From Achatina immaculata (taxonomy: Eukaryota > Mollusca > Gastropoda > Stylommatophora > Achatinidae), in contig CM019715.1 of NCBI GenBank assembly GCA_009760885.1, positions 23,525,642-23,589,641 of the forward strand: a stretch of 64,000 bases of DNA, written 5' to 3'. The translations under genes were made by a program, and so were the position numbers. Under the pieces are notes generated by a model. That model saw nothing but the letters and a program-made list of their open reading frames with translations. It was not told the DNA's origin and ran no database searches. Below are positions 22,526-34,914 of the stretch, piece after piece (the stretch's first letter is position 1; each line of letters starts with the position of its first letter).

Positions 22526-23095
22526 GACAGACCTCTTCAATTCCACAAAAAACACGTGATTAAAACAAACGTCTTGATCTCCAAGTAATCATTACTGACA
22601 AGATGTTCACGTCGAAGGCTTCAGATCATGCCATTTTCTGTTTCCTAAAAACAAATTATTAGCAGACATAATTGGAGGGAGGAATAAGAAATCATAAATT
22701 AACTTTTAATCCCAACATTTATAAGAAAACAAGCAACAACAAACAGCCGAAACAGTGTGCTCGGTGATTTTGTTGTAATACTCTACTTCAGTTTGACCTT
22801 TTCTACAGGACAAAAAAAAAGTGAATGATTTCTGGGATTATGAGCTTCAGAGCAGTTTAAATTTGAGGCTTCCTGTTCCCTCCGTGATTTTCACAGGAAT
22901 TTATCACAGCTTTATTTTGCTGTGACAGTAGTTGCTCACATCTGAGCTGTTCATCAGGGGACCGTGTTTTCGTGCCTCTACGCACATCCTTCTCATTAGA
23001 CAGAAAACGCTTACAGTATACATGACATGTGGATGATTGACATACGCGTGCCTCAGCCAAGAGTATAGTGACTACAAAATATGAAATAATGACAG
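22526..23095. other. No recognised feature
   Basis: AT-rich spacer. The open frame 22857-23102 (-) starts with a hydrophobic segment but has no supporting context. Confidence 0.35.
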
Positions 23096-23097
23096 CC

Positions 23098-23712
23098 AAC
23101 ACATCATAAACATAAAATAACTACTGGGCACATAAAAGAATAAGCTTAGGAACTAATGGACACGTCATATTTATAAGCTATAGGAACTGTTAAGCACATC
23201 ATAAGCATAAAGTATATGAACTACTGGACACATCATAATCTATAGGAACTATTAGGCACGTCATCAACTATAGGAACGACGGCGTACATCAAAACATAAC
23301 CCATGGGAACTACTAAACATATCATATACATAACCTACAGAAACTACTGGACACATCATAAACATAAGCTATAGGAACTACTAAACACATTATAAATATA
23401 AGCTGTAGGACCTAATAAACACATCATAAACATAAGCTATAGGGCCTAATAAACACATAATAAACATAAGCTATAGGACCTAATAAACACATCATAAACA
23501 TAAGTTATAGGACCTACTAAACACATGACAAACTTAAGCTATAGAACCTAATAAACACACGAGAAACATAAGCTATAGGACCTACTAAACACATAACAAA
23601 CATAAGCTATAGGACCTACTAAACACACGGCAAACATAGGCTATAGGACCTACTAAACACACGACAAACATAAGCTATAGGACCTGCTAAGCAGACGGTA
23701 AACGTAAGCTAC
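23098..23712 (+). repeat. 34-bp minisatellite, about 18 copies
   Basis: Unit AAACACATCATAAACATAAG + CTATAGGACCTAAT, degenerate on the left and more regular on the right. Confidence 0.85.
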
Positions 23713-25242
23713 TGAAAAGAGCCAGCATCTGAATTCTCTTGAAGAAAATAACCCGTTTGTCCTCGTTTCTGCTCTTGTGCTTCCCAACCGTAAAAAAAAA
23801 ACACTACCCCTCACCAACCCAGCCCCTCCCCCATCCCCTTTTCCCTGTCATTCTGAAAAAAACAAACTTTAAGAAATGTCACAACAGTTGGAATTCATTT
23901 CCCTGTTTGAAGAATCACCAATAGGTCTTCTGGGAAAGTGCTCAATTCAATTTCCACAACTTCCCAGCACTTCTTGAATTGTTTTCTGTATATACTTTGC
24001 TATGTCAGTGTAGCACAGTGCCTTGTAAGCAATGATTATACTATTATTATTCTTAATGGTATGATTATTATTATTCTTGCTATTAACATGTTTATTATAG
24101 CTATGATTATTATTGATACGCACAAAGTAAGTCAGAAACGATGAAAAACTGAAGAACTGGTGGGAGAGGAACGCTCCCATGCTATTAGTATTGTGACGAC
24201 AGAAATAAGTAGATACTTAGGAATACTATACGCTGACAGTTAATACGGAAAAATAGAATTTACCCAAATAACACTAGAATGTATGGAGACAGACAGACGG
24301 ACGCTGTGTAAACAGATATCCCCTAAAGGTATAGCAAACACCTGACATTTACTAAGAAAAGTGAATAGACGGATTTGACGCAACAGACTTACTGACATGT
24401 GAGGCATATTTGCTAATCTTAGGACGCAATTTGGACACATGAATAGCCAAGCGAGCCGACTCACCCCAAAGGAAGTGGAGCGACTTGTCTAATCAGTATG
24501 TATTCAACCAGCTGCCAAATAGAAAGATCTAGAGGTGTGTCATATTGGACAGGTGGTTTACGGTATATAGGTCAGGCATGCAGTTTTAGAAAAAGAACAG
24601 ACGGAGAGAAGACAGAAAAAGACAGAATACAGAGATAGAGAAACAGAAGAATAGAAAGATAGGAGAGCAACGACAGATAGAGTAGATGGACAAGTAGAGA
24701 CAATAGATGCCCAGGAGATCAGTTTAGAACCAGAAATAGTTAAGGACAGACTGAAAATGTGTTTCAAGTGATTATTAGTACTGCGTGAGAAATGCAGAAA
24801 ATTTGATATTTTTTAACTTTGTGTAAATTGCTTTCAAGATGCATTAATTTGATACTTGTGAATTTCGTTTGGTGAGTATTAAAAGTGAACTGTAATTTGA
24901 TTCAAGAAAAAAACCATCTGAATTTTATACTGATTTCGTGTGTCAAGATTTCAATCTTGTGGTAAGCTATATAGTTCCACGTGTAGTGACATTCTGAAAT
25001 GTTGAAGGGAACGAGAAGAAAGGATTAAGAATTAAGAATATGTGTTCATAACTTTAAAGTAACAAGAAATATCAAAATGTCGCGTCCAAGGCCTAAAATA
25101 GAAGTGAGAGAATGTCAACGTAACGATCAAATAAGAGAACAATCAAGACAGTAAATTCAACGAAGAACACGTCGTTATCGTTAATACTATAATAATTCAG
25201 AACTATTCCCTGTTCTGTGTTATATTATTTTTATGTTATGTT
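23713..25242. other. No recognised gene
   Basis: AT-rich DNA with an ATTATT-rich tract (about 24040-24115) and a degenerate GACAGA-type purine tract (about 24590-24690). No protein motif found in either strand. Confidence 0.4.
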
Positions 25243-25254
25243 ATGTAATGCATA

Positions 25255-25473
25255 ACAACTCACTATCAAAAATAGCACTAAGATGGACACCACAGGGGAA
25301 CAGAAGTAAGGGTAGACCAAAAGAGACATGGAGAAGAACAACAGAAAGGATATTGAGCAATAGAGGGCTCACCTGGGCAAGAGCAGAAAAAAAGGCAAAG
25401 GACAGGCATTTGTGGAAAACCCTTGCGGAAGCCCCATGTGCCCTGGGCACTTAAGGTTCAGAGAGAGAGAGAG
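25255..25473 (+). pseudogene. LINE family G, 3'-terminal fragment (copy G1)
   Basis: Encodes ALRWTPQGNRSKGRPKETWR, then RTTERILSNRGLTWARAEKK and KDRHLWKTLAEAPCALGT-stop, followed by a (GA)n tail. This is the conserved C-terminal tail of a LINE protein (RGRP..TWRR, GLTW, KDR..W). The 12-mer ATGTAATGCATA stands exactly at both sides (25243-25254 and 25474-25485), a clean target-site duplication. Severe 5' truncation leaves about 219 bp. Confidence 0.9.
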
Positions 25474-25489
25474 ATGTAATGCATATTAT

Positions 25490-25530
25490 GTTGTTATATT
25501 ATGTTATGTTATGTTATGTTATATATGGAT
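25490..25530. repeat. ATGTT pentanucleotide microsatellite
   Basis: 'TATGTTATGTTATGTTATGT', with a matching short tract at 25225-25245 on the other side of G1, so the LINE end inserted in or beside this microsatellite. Confidence 0.8.
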
Positions 25531-26634
25531 CATGAACACTGCACTCAGGACAGGGCCATAGGTGCTCCGATCTTCTCCTCATTATAGCCCCTCAGCGTGC
25601 AGCAACTGAGAATGCCGTTTCAGCGCTGATTGATGATTCATCTCACGCGTCTGGATTACCGCTCAGCCCCTGGGATTGCATTCTTCACCCTGAACCAGCC
25701 AATCCATCAACTCCTGCCCCGGACACCAGCACGATCTGGTACGAAACTGAAGATGACACCGCAAATCTTTGACCTCTGCAAGAACCAGCCACTTGCTGCG
25801 CACTGAAACCGTCTGGACCTTTCTGATCATGCTCATTAAGTCGCTCAGCACACAGATACTGGTGTAATCCTATGATTCCAGCCAGATAATATGCACACAC
25901 ACGCGCTCGGGCCTTTGCACAAATACACGCAAGCGTAGCGGCGTACTGATTTATTTCTGATAAGTTACGTGCACTATCGTTTTAGCGTGAAGAACGTACG
26001 TCAGTAGTTGGATACTACGCAGTTGGTTAAGATGTCCTATCTGGAGCTGGTGTAGATGAGTTGTAACAAAATAATATTCTGTAACAGAACAGGGGTTGTA
26101 ACTTTGTTATCTGTGGTCAAAAGTTGTTGACCACTGCTCTGGTTATTTTTCAAGCACGGAAAATATCTATCTCCGTGTTCCCAACTGACCATTTGGTCAC
26201 GGGGTCTGGGGTTCCTTTTACACGGGGCGGGATACTTCTGCTTGAGATGTGAGAGAGAAAGAGAGAGAGAGAGGACGTCTTGTTGTTTGAGCTCGGATGG
26301 TTGTTATTGATGATTGATTTATTATGTAGGTTTTTGTAAGTTTGGTTGTCCTTTTAAGGACAAATGTTGTAAATTCATTATATAGTGTTTGGTAAACTTG
26401 GTTGTTTAAACTTGGTTTAGGACAAATGTGATTCTTGTTGGACAGTTCTGTTTTGGATATGATCCAGGCCAATATCCTTTTCAGTATCTCTGTGTGCTAG
26501 AGTCCTGTGGCCATTGCAACTCGCCTGGATAGTTTTTTGTACATTGTTGATTTTCTTCACCTCAGTTTGAAACCATTTCATTCACATGTTTGGTTTTCCA
26601 TTAAAAACGTTTCACTGTTATTACAGGCACCCTC
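25531..26634. other. No recognised gene
   Basis: Mixed-composition DNA; 25620-25900 is more GC-rich but has no motif. A short GA tract lies at 26250-26272. Confidence 0.4.
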
Positions 26635-26935
26635 CCCGTGCAGTTAAACGTCACACAGGGCTCGTATAGTTGTTTGCCAAGTTTTCCTGCTCTCGGCAGG
26701 TCTGTCGACTTCATCAAGCGATGTTATGCCCACTAAACTGGCTTCTCTTAACATTTTTCGAGGTCTAATCGTACAAAGCTGTGCTCTCTTACTTTACCGC
26801 ACCAATGCTTCGTAGTTTCCTATTTATAAAAAATATCTCTTAACAATGTCCTCTTTAGAGTTTCACGTGGTCGACCTCTTTTTCTTCGGCCTGTTGTGCT
26901 CCACTCGATAGCTTGTTTTGGTATTCTCTGATTTT
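26635..26935 (-). pseudogene. LINE family A, 3' fragment (copy A5) with an 82-bp insertion
   Basis: Reverse-strand family A tail ('CCGTGCAGTTAAACGTCACA' through the RGRPRETL region), more diverged than A3, A4 or A6. It is interrupted at 26754-26835 by 82 bp of foreign sequence flanked by TCTCTTAACA on both sides (26744-26753 and 26836-26845). Confidence 0.8.
26754..26835. mobile_element. 82-bp insertion with 10-bp target duplication
   Basis: Starts TTTTTCGAGG and ends TATAAAAAATA. It has no obvious terminal inverted repeat beyond TTTTT/AAAAA, no open frame, and no second copy noticed in the window. The exact 10-bp direct repeats within a LINE whose uninterrupted sequence is known make an insertion the simplest reading. 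Confidence 0.6.
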
Positions 26936-27270
26936 GTTATTGCATACTCTTTATTTCTGTGGTATTTGGACTCAGTGTTAAATGTGCTGTCTATCAGTGA
27001 TCATGGTTGAGTTTGACTGATTTAGTTACTCATGTTAGACTGATCATGTTCGTGTCGCTGACGATGTAGTGGTCTTGTTCATGTTCGCCTGGGATTTTGT
27101 TAGTTTATTGTTATATGGTGTATATCAGTGTAACGTTCTGAGTCGTGGTAATGACAGGTAAGCCAATAACCGCTTAAAATAGCACAGTGTAGCACTGAAG
27201 AAACGAATACGGTCTCACATGTTGCCGTACAAGTCATACACGGGTTTAGAGTCACGATGGTAGCGATACT
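26936..27270. other. No recognised feature
   Basis: AT-rich spacer between LINE A5 and LINE G2. Confidence 0.4.
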
Positions 27271-27275
27271 GACGT

Positions 27276-27282
<7 letters not shown>

Positions 27283-27335
<53 letters not shown>

Positions 27336-27553
27336 CCTTAAGTGCCCAAGCACATGGGGCTTCCGCAAAGGTTTTCCACAAATGCCTGTCTTTTACCTTT
27401 TTTTCTGCTCTTGCCCAGGTGAGCCCTCTATTGCTCAACATCCTTTCTGTTGTTCTTCTCCATGTCTCTTTTGGTCTAACCTGACTTCTGTTCCCCTGCG
27501 GTGTCGATCTTAGTGCTATTTTTGGTAGTGAGTAGTCAGTCATTCGGAAAAGA
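27283..27553 (-). pseudogene. LINE family G, 3'-terminal fragment (copy G2)
   Basis: Minus-strand tail closely matching G1 (TPQGNRSQVRPKETWRRTTE, then GLTWARAEKKVKDRHLWKTF), with a (GA)n tail of about 50 bp at 27283-27332. GACGTTAGAACT occurs at 27271-27282 and 27554-27565, an exact 12-bp target-site duplication. It extends about 40 bp further 5' than G1. Confidence 0.9.
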
Positions 27554-27565
27554 GACGTTAGAACT

Positions 27566-27884
27566 AACTTTTGACATTTTGACATATTCCTCAACAATTT
27601 TAACCGAAAGAAATGACGAAATGTTACAGCACAGCGACATTGTGCTGCCACGTGACTCCAGCATTGAGCATATCACCTTCACTGAACTACATGTAGAACT
27701 GGAAAATTTAACAGGGAAAAAAGAAACGGGAAGAGAGGCGGAGGAAAGCTGAGAGAGAAGATCAAGGAGAGTCTAACACGATGGCATATGATCAAATGTA
27801 GGCTGTGAGAGTATGGCGTCATAGCTGCTGAGGCCAGTGAACCGAGACGGGTCAAAACCCTCCTCGTTTGTGTTCGTTTAACAG
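27566..27884. other. No recognised feature
   Basis: Spacer. The open frame 27501-27752 (+) starts inside the LINE end and has no motif. Confidence 0.4.
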
Positions 27885-28085
27885 GCTCACCATGGCTAAT
27901 GGAGCAGGGCTTGGTGTGATCTCTCTCTCTCTGTCTGCAGAGATTCCTTCTTTTTTTTTTTTATCCACTCCAGGTCTCAAAATACGCTATTGTAACCTAC
28001 TCACAATCCGATACGATGCATGTTTCAGCACACTGGTTGTGTCTGATGCTAAGGATGTCCAACTCGCAGTTCCACAGAGAGACAC
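27885..28085 (-). repeat. Dispersed repeat D, copy 3 (partial, diverged)
   Basis: Matches the reverse strand of D around 'TGCTTTTTAGCTGCACTCCAG' (here 'TTTTTATCCACTCCAGGTCT') and 'CCGATAC'. Interior parts are replaced or diverged. Confidence 0.5.
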
Positions 28086-28505
28086 AACAACATCAATAAA
28101 AACCACCAACAGCGCTGACGGAAAAGACATCAAAGATTATGATCTTTGGAGCAGATTAAGCACAACATCCCAGGCGCATCGACACAGCACCTGCTGCAGG
28201 TGATACGATGATGAAATACCGCCGTCTGTACGAGATATGAATCGCTTACACAAACCAGTTCTTCCCCCTCATTGTGCCAAGACATCTCTGCGATCAGAAC
28301 CTGGTCGTCAATTGCAGTGAGTCCAGGTAAACACAGGTGGTAACATTTACGCACCACCTGGCTCAGGTGCAATAATGTTAGCACTATCTACATTCTTTGG
28401 TTTGTGATCAACCACATTTATCACCAGCTTTATTTGGTGTTCAAACGTGTTTTAAAATAACTTATTTCCCTATTTCTTTGTCCCGTATTTTTTGGGAGTG
28501 AAGAT
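28086..28505. other. No recognised feature
   Basis: Spacer between two D copies. No gene signal. Confidence 0.4.
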
Positions 28506-28509
28506 GTTG

Positions 28510-28865
28510 TCCCTTGTGGCACATAGCAACCCACAGCTTACATACCGACTTCAGGGTTTGCGAACCATGGCTGGCCAAGACCCTGTCCCACATCTCCGTT
28601 GGTACCCCTAGTAACCAGTCTAGCCTGATTGAACGGGCAGGGTTCGGCAAAGTTCCCATGGTGATGGAGTTTGCTAAAGAAGTACTGCAAATACACACCC
28701 CCCTTTCTCCCCCTGCTCCCTGCTTTTTTAGCTGCACTCCAGGACTCAAAAAAAAATAACCGCCATAACCCGCTCCCAAACCGACACAATGCTGTTCCTC
28801 AACATCTTCACGGCATCGACTGCAAAGAACACCAGCTGGCAGCACCAGGGAGACTGAAGAAGAAA
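28510..28865 (-). repeat. Dispersed repeat D, copy 4
   Basis: Nearly full-length reverse copy: 'GACCCTGTCCCACATCTCCG', 'TTGGTACC', 'GGAGTTTGCTAAAGAAG' and 'GACTGCAAAGAACACCAGC'. The open frames across it on both strands are incidental. Confidence 0.75.
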
Positions 28866-28869
28866 ATAT

Positions 28870-29745
28870 CCTGTATGTTTTTTTTTATCCTTAAGGTATA
28901 ACCCTAGCCGTTACAACTGTATGCGTATTAACTAATAACGCTGTTTCTACTTTTGTTTTAAACACTTAACATTTTGTTATCACAACTTTTACTGTAGTGG
29001 CTTTGTGGATATCTATGTATTAAGTCCTATATACTCTTATACCCAAAATAGGATCATGTATTTGGTTTTCAGTCTGTTTTTAAAATCATCTGAGACGTAA
29101 CTTCTGTAAGTTTTATCATCCTTTAAAGGAGAGAAAAAGAAAACTGCTGACCACTGTCACAATTCATAACAACTTCCCAGGACCTTCTAGACCGAATGTT
29201 TGAAATCCTTTCTGAAATTAAAAATTTTTAAAAAATTGAATTACTTCTCGAGAATTACTGTAATTTGCATTTAGCAGGGATTGAATCATCTCTTATTTTT
29301 ACTGTCTTCTCCCGCAGTTCTTGCTGCGATTTTTAAAAAGAAAAATGAAAATGAAGAATAAGAAATAACAAGTGGTTAAAAAAAAGAAGCCCATAGAAGA
29401 CGTCTTGGGATAATAATAAATTCGAAAGTGTAGAATTCTCTTGATTAAATGATACAAAGATTCATAATAAGGAATAGGTTGTTCCCGCTTCCTGCAATGT
29501 TAAAAGTATTTCTCTAGCTCCGTGACTGTATTCTTTGAACAGACTTTAATACGTTATATAAAGCTGTAATTCGTTCAGAAATGACGGGAGAAGAATGGAA
29601 ATTTGAAAATATACATTGTTGCATTTACTTACTAAATCTAAATCTCCTGAAAAAAAATCTTGGAATTCGCACGTTACAAAAGAACCACAAAGTGAGTCAT
29701 TTGACCTCAATTCACACAACTTCTCTATAAACTTAGTGGCACATG
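28870..29745. other. No recognised gene
   Basis: AT-rich DNA with several A-runs. No motif-bearing frame. Confidence 0.4.
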
Positions 29746-29753
29746 TTATAGCA

Positions 29754-29959
29754 CAGCGGTTCCCAACCTTGTTTTTTCAATTTGCATGGTCCTTAGAAGC
29801 CTATTTTCAGTAAACCGTACACCTTCACATTAGCAAAATTTAATTAATTAGAAAACATATTTATCTGTTTTCCGCCATTATTCAACTTCTTCTCGCGTAT
29901 CCCTAAACTTCCTGCCGCGTTCCCCCAAGGGTACGCGTACTCCAGGTTGGGAACCACTG
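29754..29959. mobile_element. hAT-type MITE, 206 bp
   Basis: Terminal inverted repeats CAGCGGTTCCCAACCTTG on the left and CCAGGTTGGGAACCACTG on the right, differing at only a few positions. It is flanked by the 8-mers TTATAGCA (29746-29753) and TTGTAGCA (29960-29967), an 8-bp target duplication with one mismatch. The CAGNGGTTCCCAACCT terminus and 8-bp duplication are hallmarks of the hAT superfamily. The interior is AT-rich and encodes no transposase, so it is non-autonomous. Confidence 0.9.
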
Positions 29960-30049
29960 TTGTAGCATATATTTCATGTCATTGCTATGTGCTCCACCTT
30001 TTTTTTAAATATTATTTCTTTCCATTCTTGTTTGAACAGCAACAATAAC

Positions 30050-30345
30050 TAATGAAGAATGTAGGAGAAGAGCTGGAGAGACAAAAGAACCTTGTCAAAA
30101 AGATAAGAGAAAGACAATGTACTTTCATAGGACATTGCAATGAGAAGAGGGGGCATTGAAAATATTATAACAACAGGAAAAATAAAAGGGAGAAGATCCA
30201 GAGGAATACCAAGAGAAATAATACTGGACAGTCTGACGGGATGGTGTGAGAGGAGATCACCAACTGAACTGATGGCCTGCATGAAGGATCGGGTACTCTG
30301 GAGAAGCATAATAGCCAACGCCAATTGGCACGGCACATGATGATG
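30050..30345 (+). pseudogene. LINE family C, 3'-terminal fragment (copy C2)
   Basis: Degraded frame leading into MRRGGIENIITTGKIKGRRS, then RGIPREIILDSL, ERRSPTELMACMKDRVLWRS and a stop, followed by a (TGA)n tail. This is the same LINE C-terminal architecture as 1889-2268 (GK..G.R.RG.PR....D.L, then DR..WR). It is 5' truncated and non-functional. Confidence 0.75.
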
Positions 30346-31343
30346 ATGATGATTCTTGTTTGTTGTAAATCATTGATGCGAATTTATATTTACTCTTATT
30401 TTCCTCGCTCTTTCTCCTGTCTGTTTCTGTGCGATTATGTTTTATAAACCACAACGTTACAACAGCTTGCTCGTTAATTAATAAAGCTGTTCCTATTTTT
30501 GTTTTGATATATTTTTAAGATCTCTGTAAACCTAGGTTTCATGCTGTAGTCAGTCAGTCTACCACCTACACAAGAACACTAATCTTCTTCTACGCTCACT
30601 TTGTAAACCGTGAAGGCTATAAATGGACGAACAAACATAGAAAGATAACAGATAACAGATAGATACCAGATACAACTTCAAGAGAGTGTGAAGATTTCTT
30701 GTGAACAGCGCAAGAAGGGACAAACTCTTAGACTGATTGCTTCTTCTTCTTCTTCTGCAAACTTCCTGCTCATGTTCGTTCACTGCGTTGCTGGAAAGAC
30801 GAACGAAGTATGCCAGATCAGCAACTTTTAAAAGTCTTTCCTTCTTCCAATTTTCAAACTTACAGTGAACGAAAAGACAACCTATGGGCAACTTTGACGA
30901 CCAAATATGAGATAATGAAAACGTCGGGCCTTTGGTTTTTTTTTTCTTTTCTTTACAAAGATTTACAGACCAAAACTTTGACATTTTTGTCAGGTCAAAT
31001 GACGTAATAAGCTGAAAGCATGAGAAAAACAAAGACTGGATCTAGCATATCCCGAATACTTGTCAATGAACGTTGAAAGGAGTAAATGAGATAGGGGTTT
31101 TATAGCATAATTTAACACAATCTTTTCCGGCGAGATAATAATAAGATGGGACACGAGACTAGCGTAAACAAGTCAAATATTAGTACCGACCAGAATAACG
31201 GTCCCGAATAATAACTTGTCCAGTGTTTTATGTCCTTCATTTTCAACCATGATCACGTACAGAAGCAAAATAAAAAGGAGAAAGTGTTTAACTCATAGAC
31301 ATAACTGTCTATTACTTCACAGCATTTAACTAGCAGGACAGAC
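30346..31343. other. No recognised gene
   Basis: AT-rich DNA, with a short (CTT)n near 30740. The 157-codon minus-strand frame at 30559-31032 has a serine/leucine-rich composition but no motif. Confidence 0.4.
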
Positions 31344-31598
<255 letters not shown>

Positions 31599-31858
31599 CT
31601 GATATGTTCTCGGTAAAAATACTTGAAACACACAGTTGATATTAGGTGCATTTGTAGTTCAGGTCAATATAAGATGAAACACCAAGTTTCAAGAAATTAA
31701 ACGCAACCAATTTTATTTTACAGGCTACTGAAGTTGTAAGGGTAGGAGAAATTGAGAAAATGGATAAAACTTCTCGTGGAGCAGTCATTCGCTACCTCTG
31801 CATCAAGGGCTTACCATCGATGGATATCCATGAGGATATGATGGAGACTCTAGGGGAG
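31599..31858. other. No recognised feature
   Basis: Short unique spacer between two oppositely oriented tetranucleotide arrays. Confidence 0.4.
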
Positions 31859-31868
31859 AGTGCTCCTT

Positions 31869-32640
<772 letters not shown>

Positions 32641-32644
32641 TAAA

Positions 32645-33370
32645 CGAGAGAGAGAGAGAGAGAGAGAGTGAGAGAGAGAGTGAGAGAGAGCGAGAGAGAG
32701 AAAAAGAAAGAGAGAGAGAGAGCGAGAGAGAGAGAAAAATAAAGAGAGAGAGAAAAAAAGAAAGAGAGAGCGCGAGAGAAAGAAAAAGAAAGAGAGAGAG
32801 AGAGCGAGAGAGAGAGAGAAAAAGAAAGAGAGTGAGCGAGAGAGAGAGAAAGAAAGAGAGAGAGCGCGAGAGAGAAAAAGAATGAATGAATGAATGAATG
32901 AATGAATAATCTTTATTTTTCAAGGGCAAAGAATTGGGCACGCAGGCCCGTCTTACATTCTGCCCTTCATCACTCCATCTTTCATTCTTCCCACACACTT
33001 GATTTAGTACAAAAATACAAATTAAATTAGGAAAAACATATCAAAAGAAAAACATATCAAAAGAAAGAGAGAGAGAGAGAGCGAGAAAAAGAGTGAAAAA
33101 AGCAAGAGAGAGAGAAAAATAAAGAGAGAGCGAGAGAGAGAAAAAGAAAGAGAGAGAGAGAGAGAGAGAAAGACTGAAAAAAAGCAAGAGAGAGAGAAAA
33201 AGAAAGAGAGAGGGCGAGAGAGAAAAACAAAGAGAGAGAGAAAGAGTGAAAAAAAGCAAGAGAGAGCGAGAGAAAGAGTGAAAAAAAGCAAGAGAGAGAG
33301 CGAGAGACAGAGAAAGAGAGAGAGAGAGAAAGAGTAGGAGAGAGAGAAAGAGAGAGTGAGAGAGAGAAAG
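32645..33370. repeat. GA-rich simple-sequence array with repeat H inside
   Basis: AGAGAG and AAAAAGAAAGAGAG mixtures on the + strand, interrupted at 32881-33050 by repeat H. All long open frames here (S/L/F-rich or R/E-rich) are translations of this low-complexity DNA. Confidence 0.9.
32881..33050 (-). repeat. Retroposon-like repeat H, copy 1
   Basis: (GAAT)n followed by TAATCTTTATTT, then 'GGGCAAAGAATTGGGCACGC', 'AGGCCCGTCTTACATTCTGC' and 'CACTCCATCTTTCATTCTTC'. Read on the minus strand it ends with AAATAAAGATTATTC(ATTC)n, that is an AATAAA-like signal followed by a 4-bp-repeat tail, as expected of a retroposed 3' end. Further copies lie at 48443 and 48917. Confidence 0.7.
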
Positions 33371-33698
33371 GAAAAAAAGAGAGACATGAAGAAAAACCTA
33401 TCTTTCAATCCGAGTCTATGCTTAGGAACCATATCACAAACACACGTACAAAAAAAAAATAGAAGAAAACTGTCCAACGTTTTCAGCTTTTGTCTCTCTT
33501 TCATCTTCTCTGACACTCTCCCAGCACGAAGACATCAAAGCAAATCTGCCGCTTAAAGATGTGACAAGGGGATATTTGTGAGTGCATAGAACTGGATAAA
33601 GTACTACTGGCATAGGGAAGAATGAACGACAATGGATCTCAGGAGATTTTATGCATCAGGAGAAAAACAAACAATAACATAGTAACGAATGATCTGAA
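33371..33698. other. No recognised feature
   Basis: Spacer, no gene signal. Confidence 0.4.
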
Positions 33699-33709
33699 TT
33701 CCAGGGTAA

Positions 33710-33842
33710 TGGAAGTCTGATATACAAACTACAACAAGAAGTCTCATATACAAACTACAACAAGAAGTCTGATATACAAACTACAACAAGAAGTCTCATA
33801 TACAAAATACAACAAGAAGTCTGATATACAGACTATAACAAG
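33710..33842 (+). repeat. 26-bp minisatellite, about 5 copies
   Basis: Unit GAAGTCTGATATACAAACTA + CAACAA, alternating 'CTGATA' and 'CTCATA' versions. Confidence 0.85.
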
Positions 33843-33883
33843 GAGCAAATAAAACAGTAGCAACAGACGCAAATACGGCCATC

Positions 33884-34165
33884 TTGATTGATTGATTGAT
33901 TGATCTTTATTTCAAAAGGGTTAAAAAGGTAAAGATGGTGGAAAATAATTAAAAGAAATGAAGAAATATAGGGAGTAAAAAGATGCCACGAGGACAGATG
34001 TTAAATTTAGGAGATTAAATGATTGTTACAGAGCATATTAGTGAACAATATATAATAGAGAGTTATATACTACAGAGCAATGTAGTAGATCGCTGTTTCC
34101 CCACATTGGGCGATAATAGAAGAAAAAGGGACAATGGGAGGAGGGGGACATTGAGGGGGAAAACG
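33884..34165. other. Retroposon-end-like sequence, otherwise unassigned
   Basis: (GATT)n followed by ATCTTTATTTCAAAAGGG resembles the start of repeat H with a different 4-bp tail. The remainder shows no feature. Confidence 0.4.
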
Positions 34166-34169
34166 AGTT

Positions 34170-34660
34170 AGCAGACGGGGGCCGTAATACCTTCCTTCTT
34201 AGACAGGGGCCGTAATACCTCCCTTCTTAGACAGGGGCCGTAATATCTTCCTTCTTAGACGGGGACAGTAATACCTCCCTTCTTAGACAGTGGCCGTAAT
34301 ACCTTCCTTTTTAGACAGGGGCCTTAATACCTCCCTTCTTAGACAGTGGCCGTAATATCTTCCTTCTTAGACAGGGGCCGTAATACCTCCCTTCTTAGAC
34401 AGGGGCCGTAATACCTTCCTTCTTAGACGGGGGCCTTAATACCTCCCTTCTTAGACAGTGGCCGTAATACCTTCCTTCTTAGACAGGGGCCGTAATACCT
34501 TCCTTCTTAGACGGGGGCCTTAATACCTCCCTTCTTAGACAGTGGCCGTAATACCTTCCTTCTTAGACGGGGGCCTTAATACCTCCCTTCTTAGAGGGGG
34601 GCCGTAATATCTTCCTTCATAGACGGGGGGAGGGGCCGTAATACCTTTCTTCTTAGACGG
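34170..34660 (+). repeat. 28-bp minisatellite, about 17 copies
   Basis: Unit TTAGACAGGGGCCGTAATAC + CTCCCTTC, GC-richer than its surroundings, with alternating CTCCC/CTTCC and GGCCGTA/GGCCTTA variants that suggest a two-unit higher-order pattern. Confidence 0.9.
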
Positions 34661-34914
34661 CCAACCTGATATTGAGAAACGTGTGTCCCTACATGGAACT
34701 CATCCATCACATTAGAAGTTGGACAAATAATGCAGTAGGTGAGTTATAAATGTACTCTTTGACATTATTAAAGTAACCGGTATGCCATCTTAAGTTTTTA
34801 GCTGTGTAATGAATATTCTTGTGTAATAGGCCATTTAACGAATAGTACACAACAAGAAGGAGGTGTGTGGTGGGGTGGGGGACGTTGGGGATGTGGTGTG
34901 CGAGGAAAGAGGGC
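34661..34914. other. No recognised feature
   Basis: Spacer with a G-rich run near 34860-34890. Confidence 0.4.
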
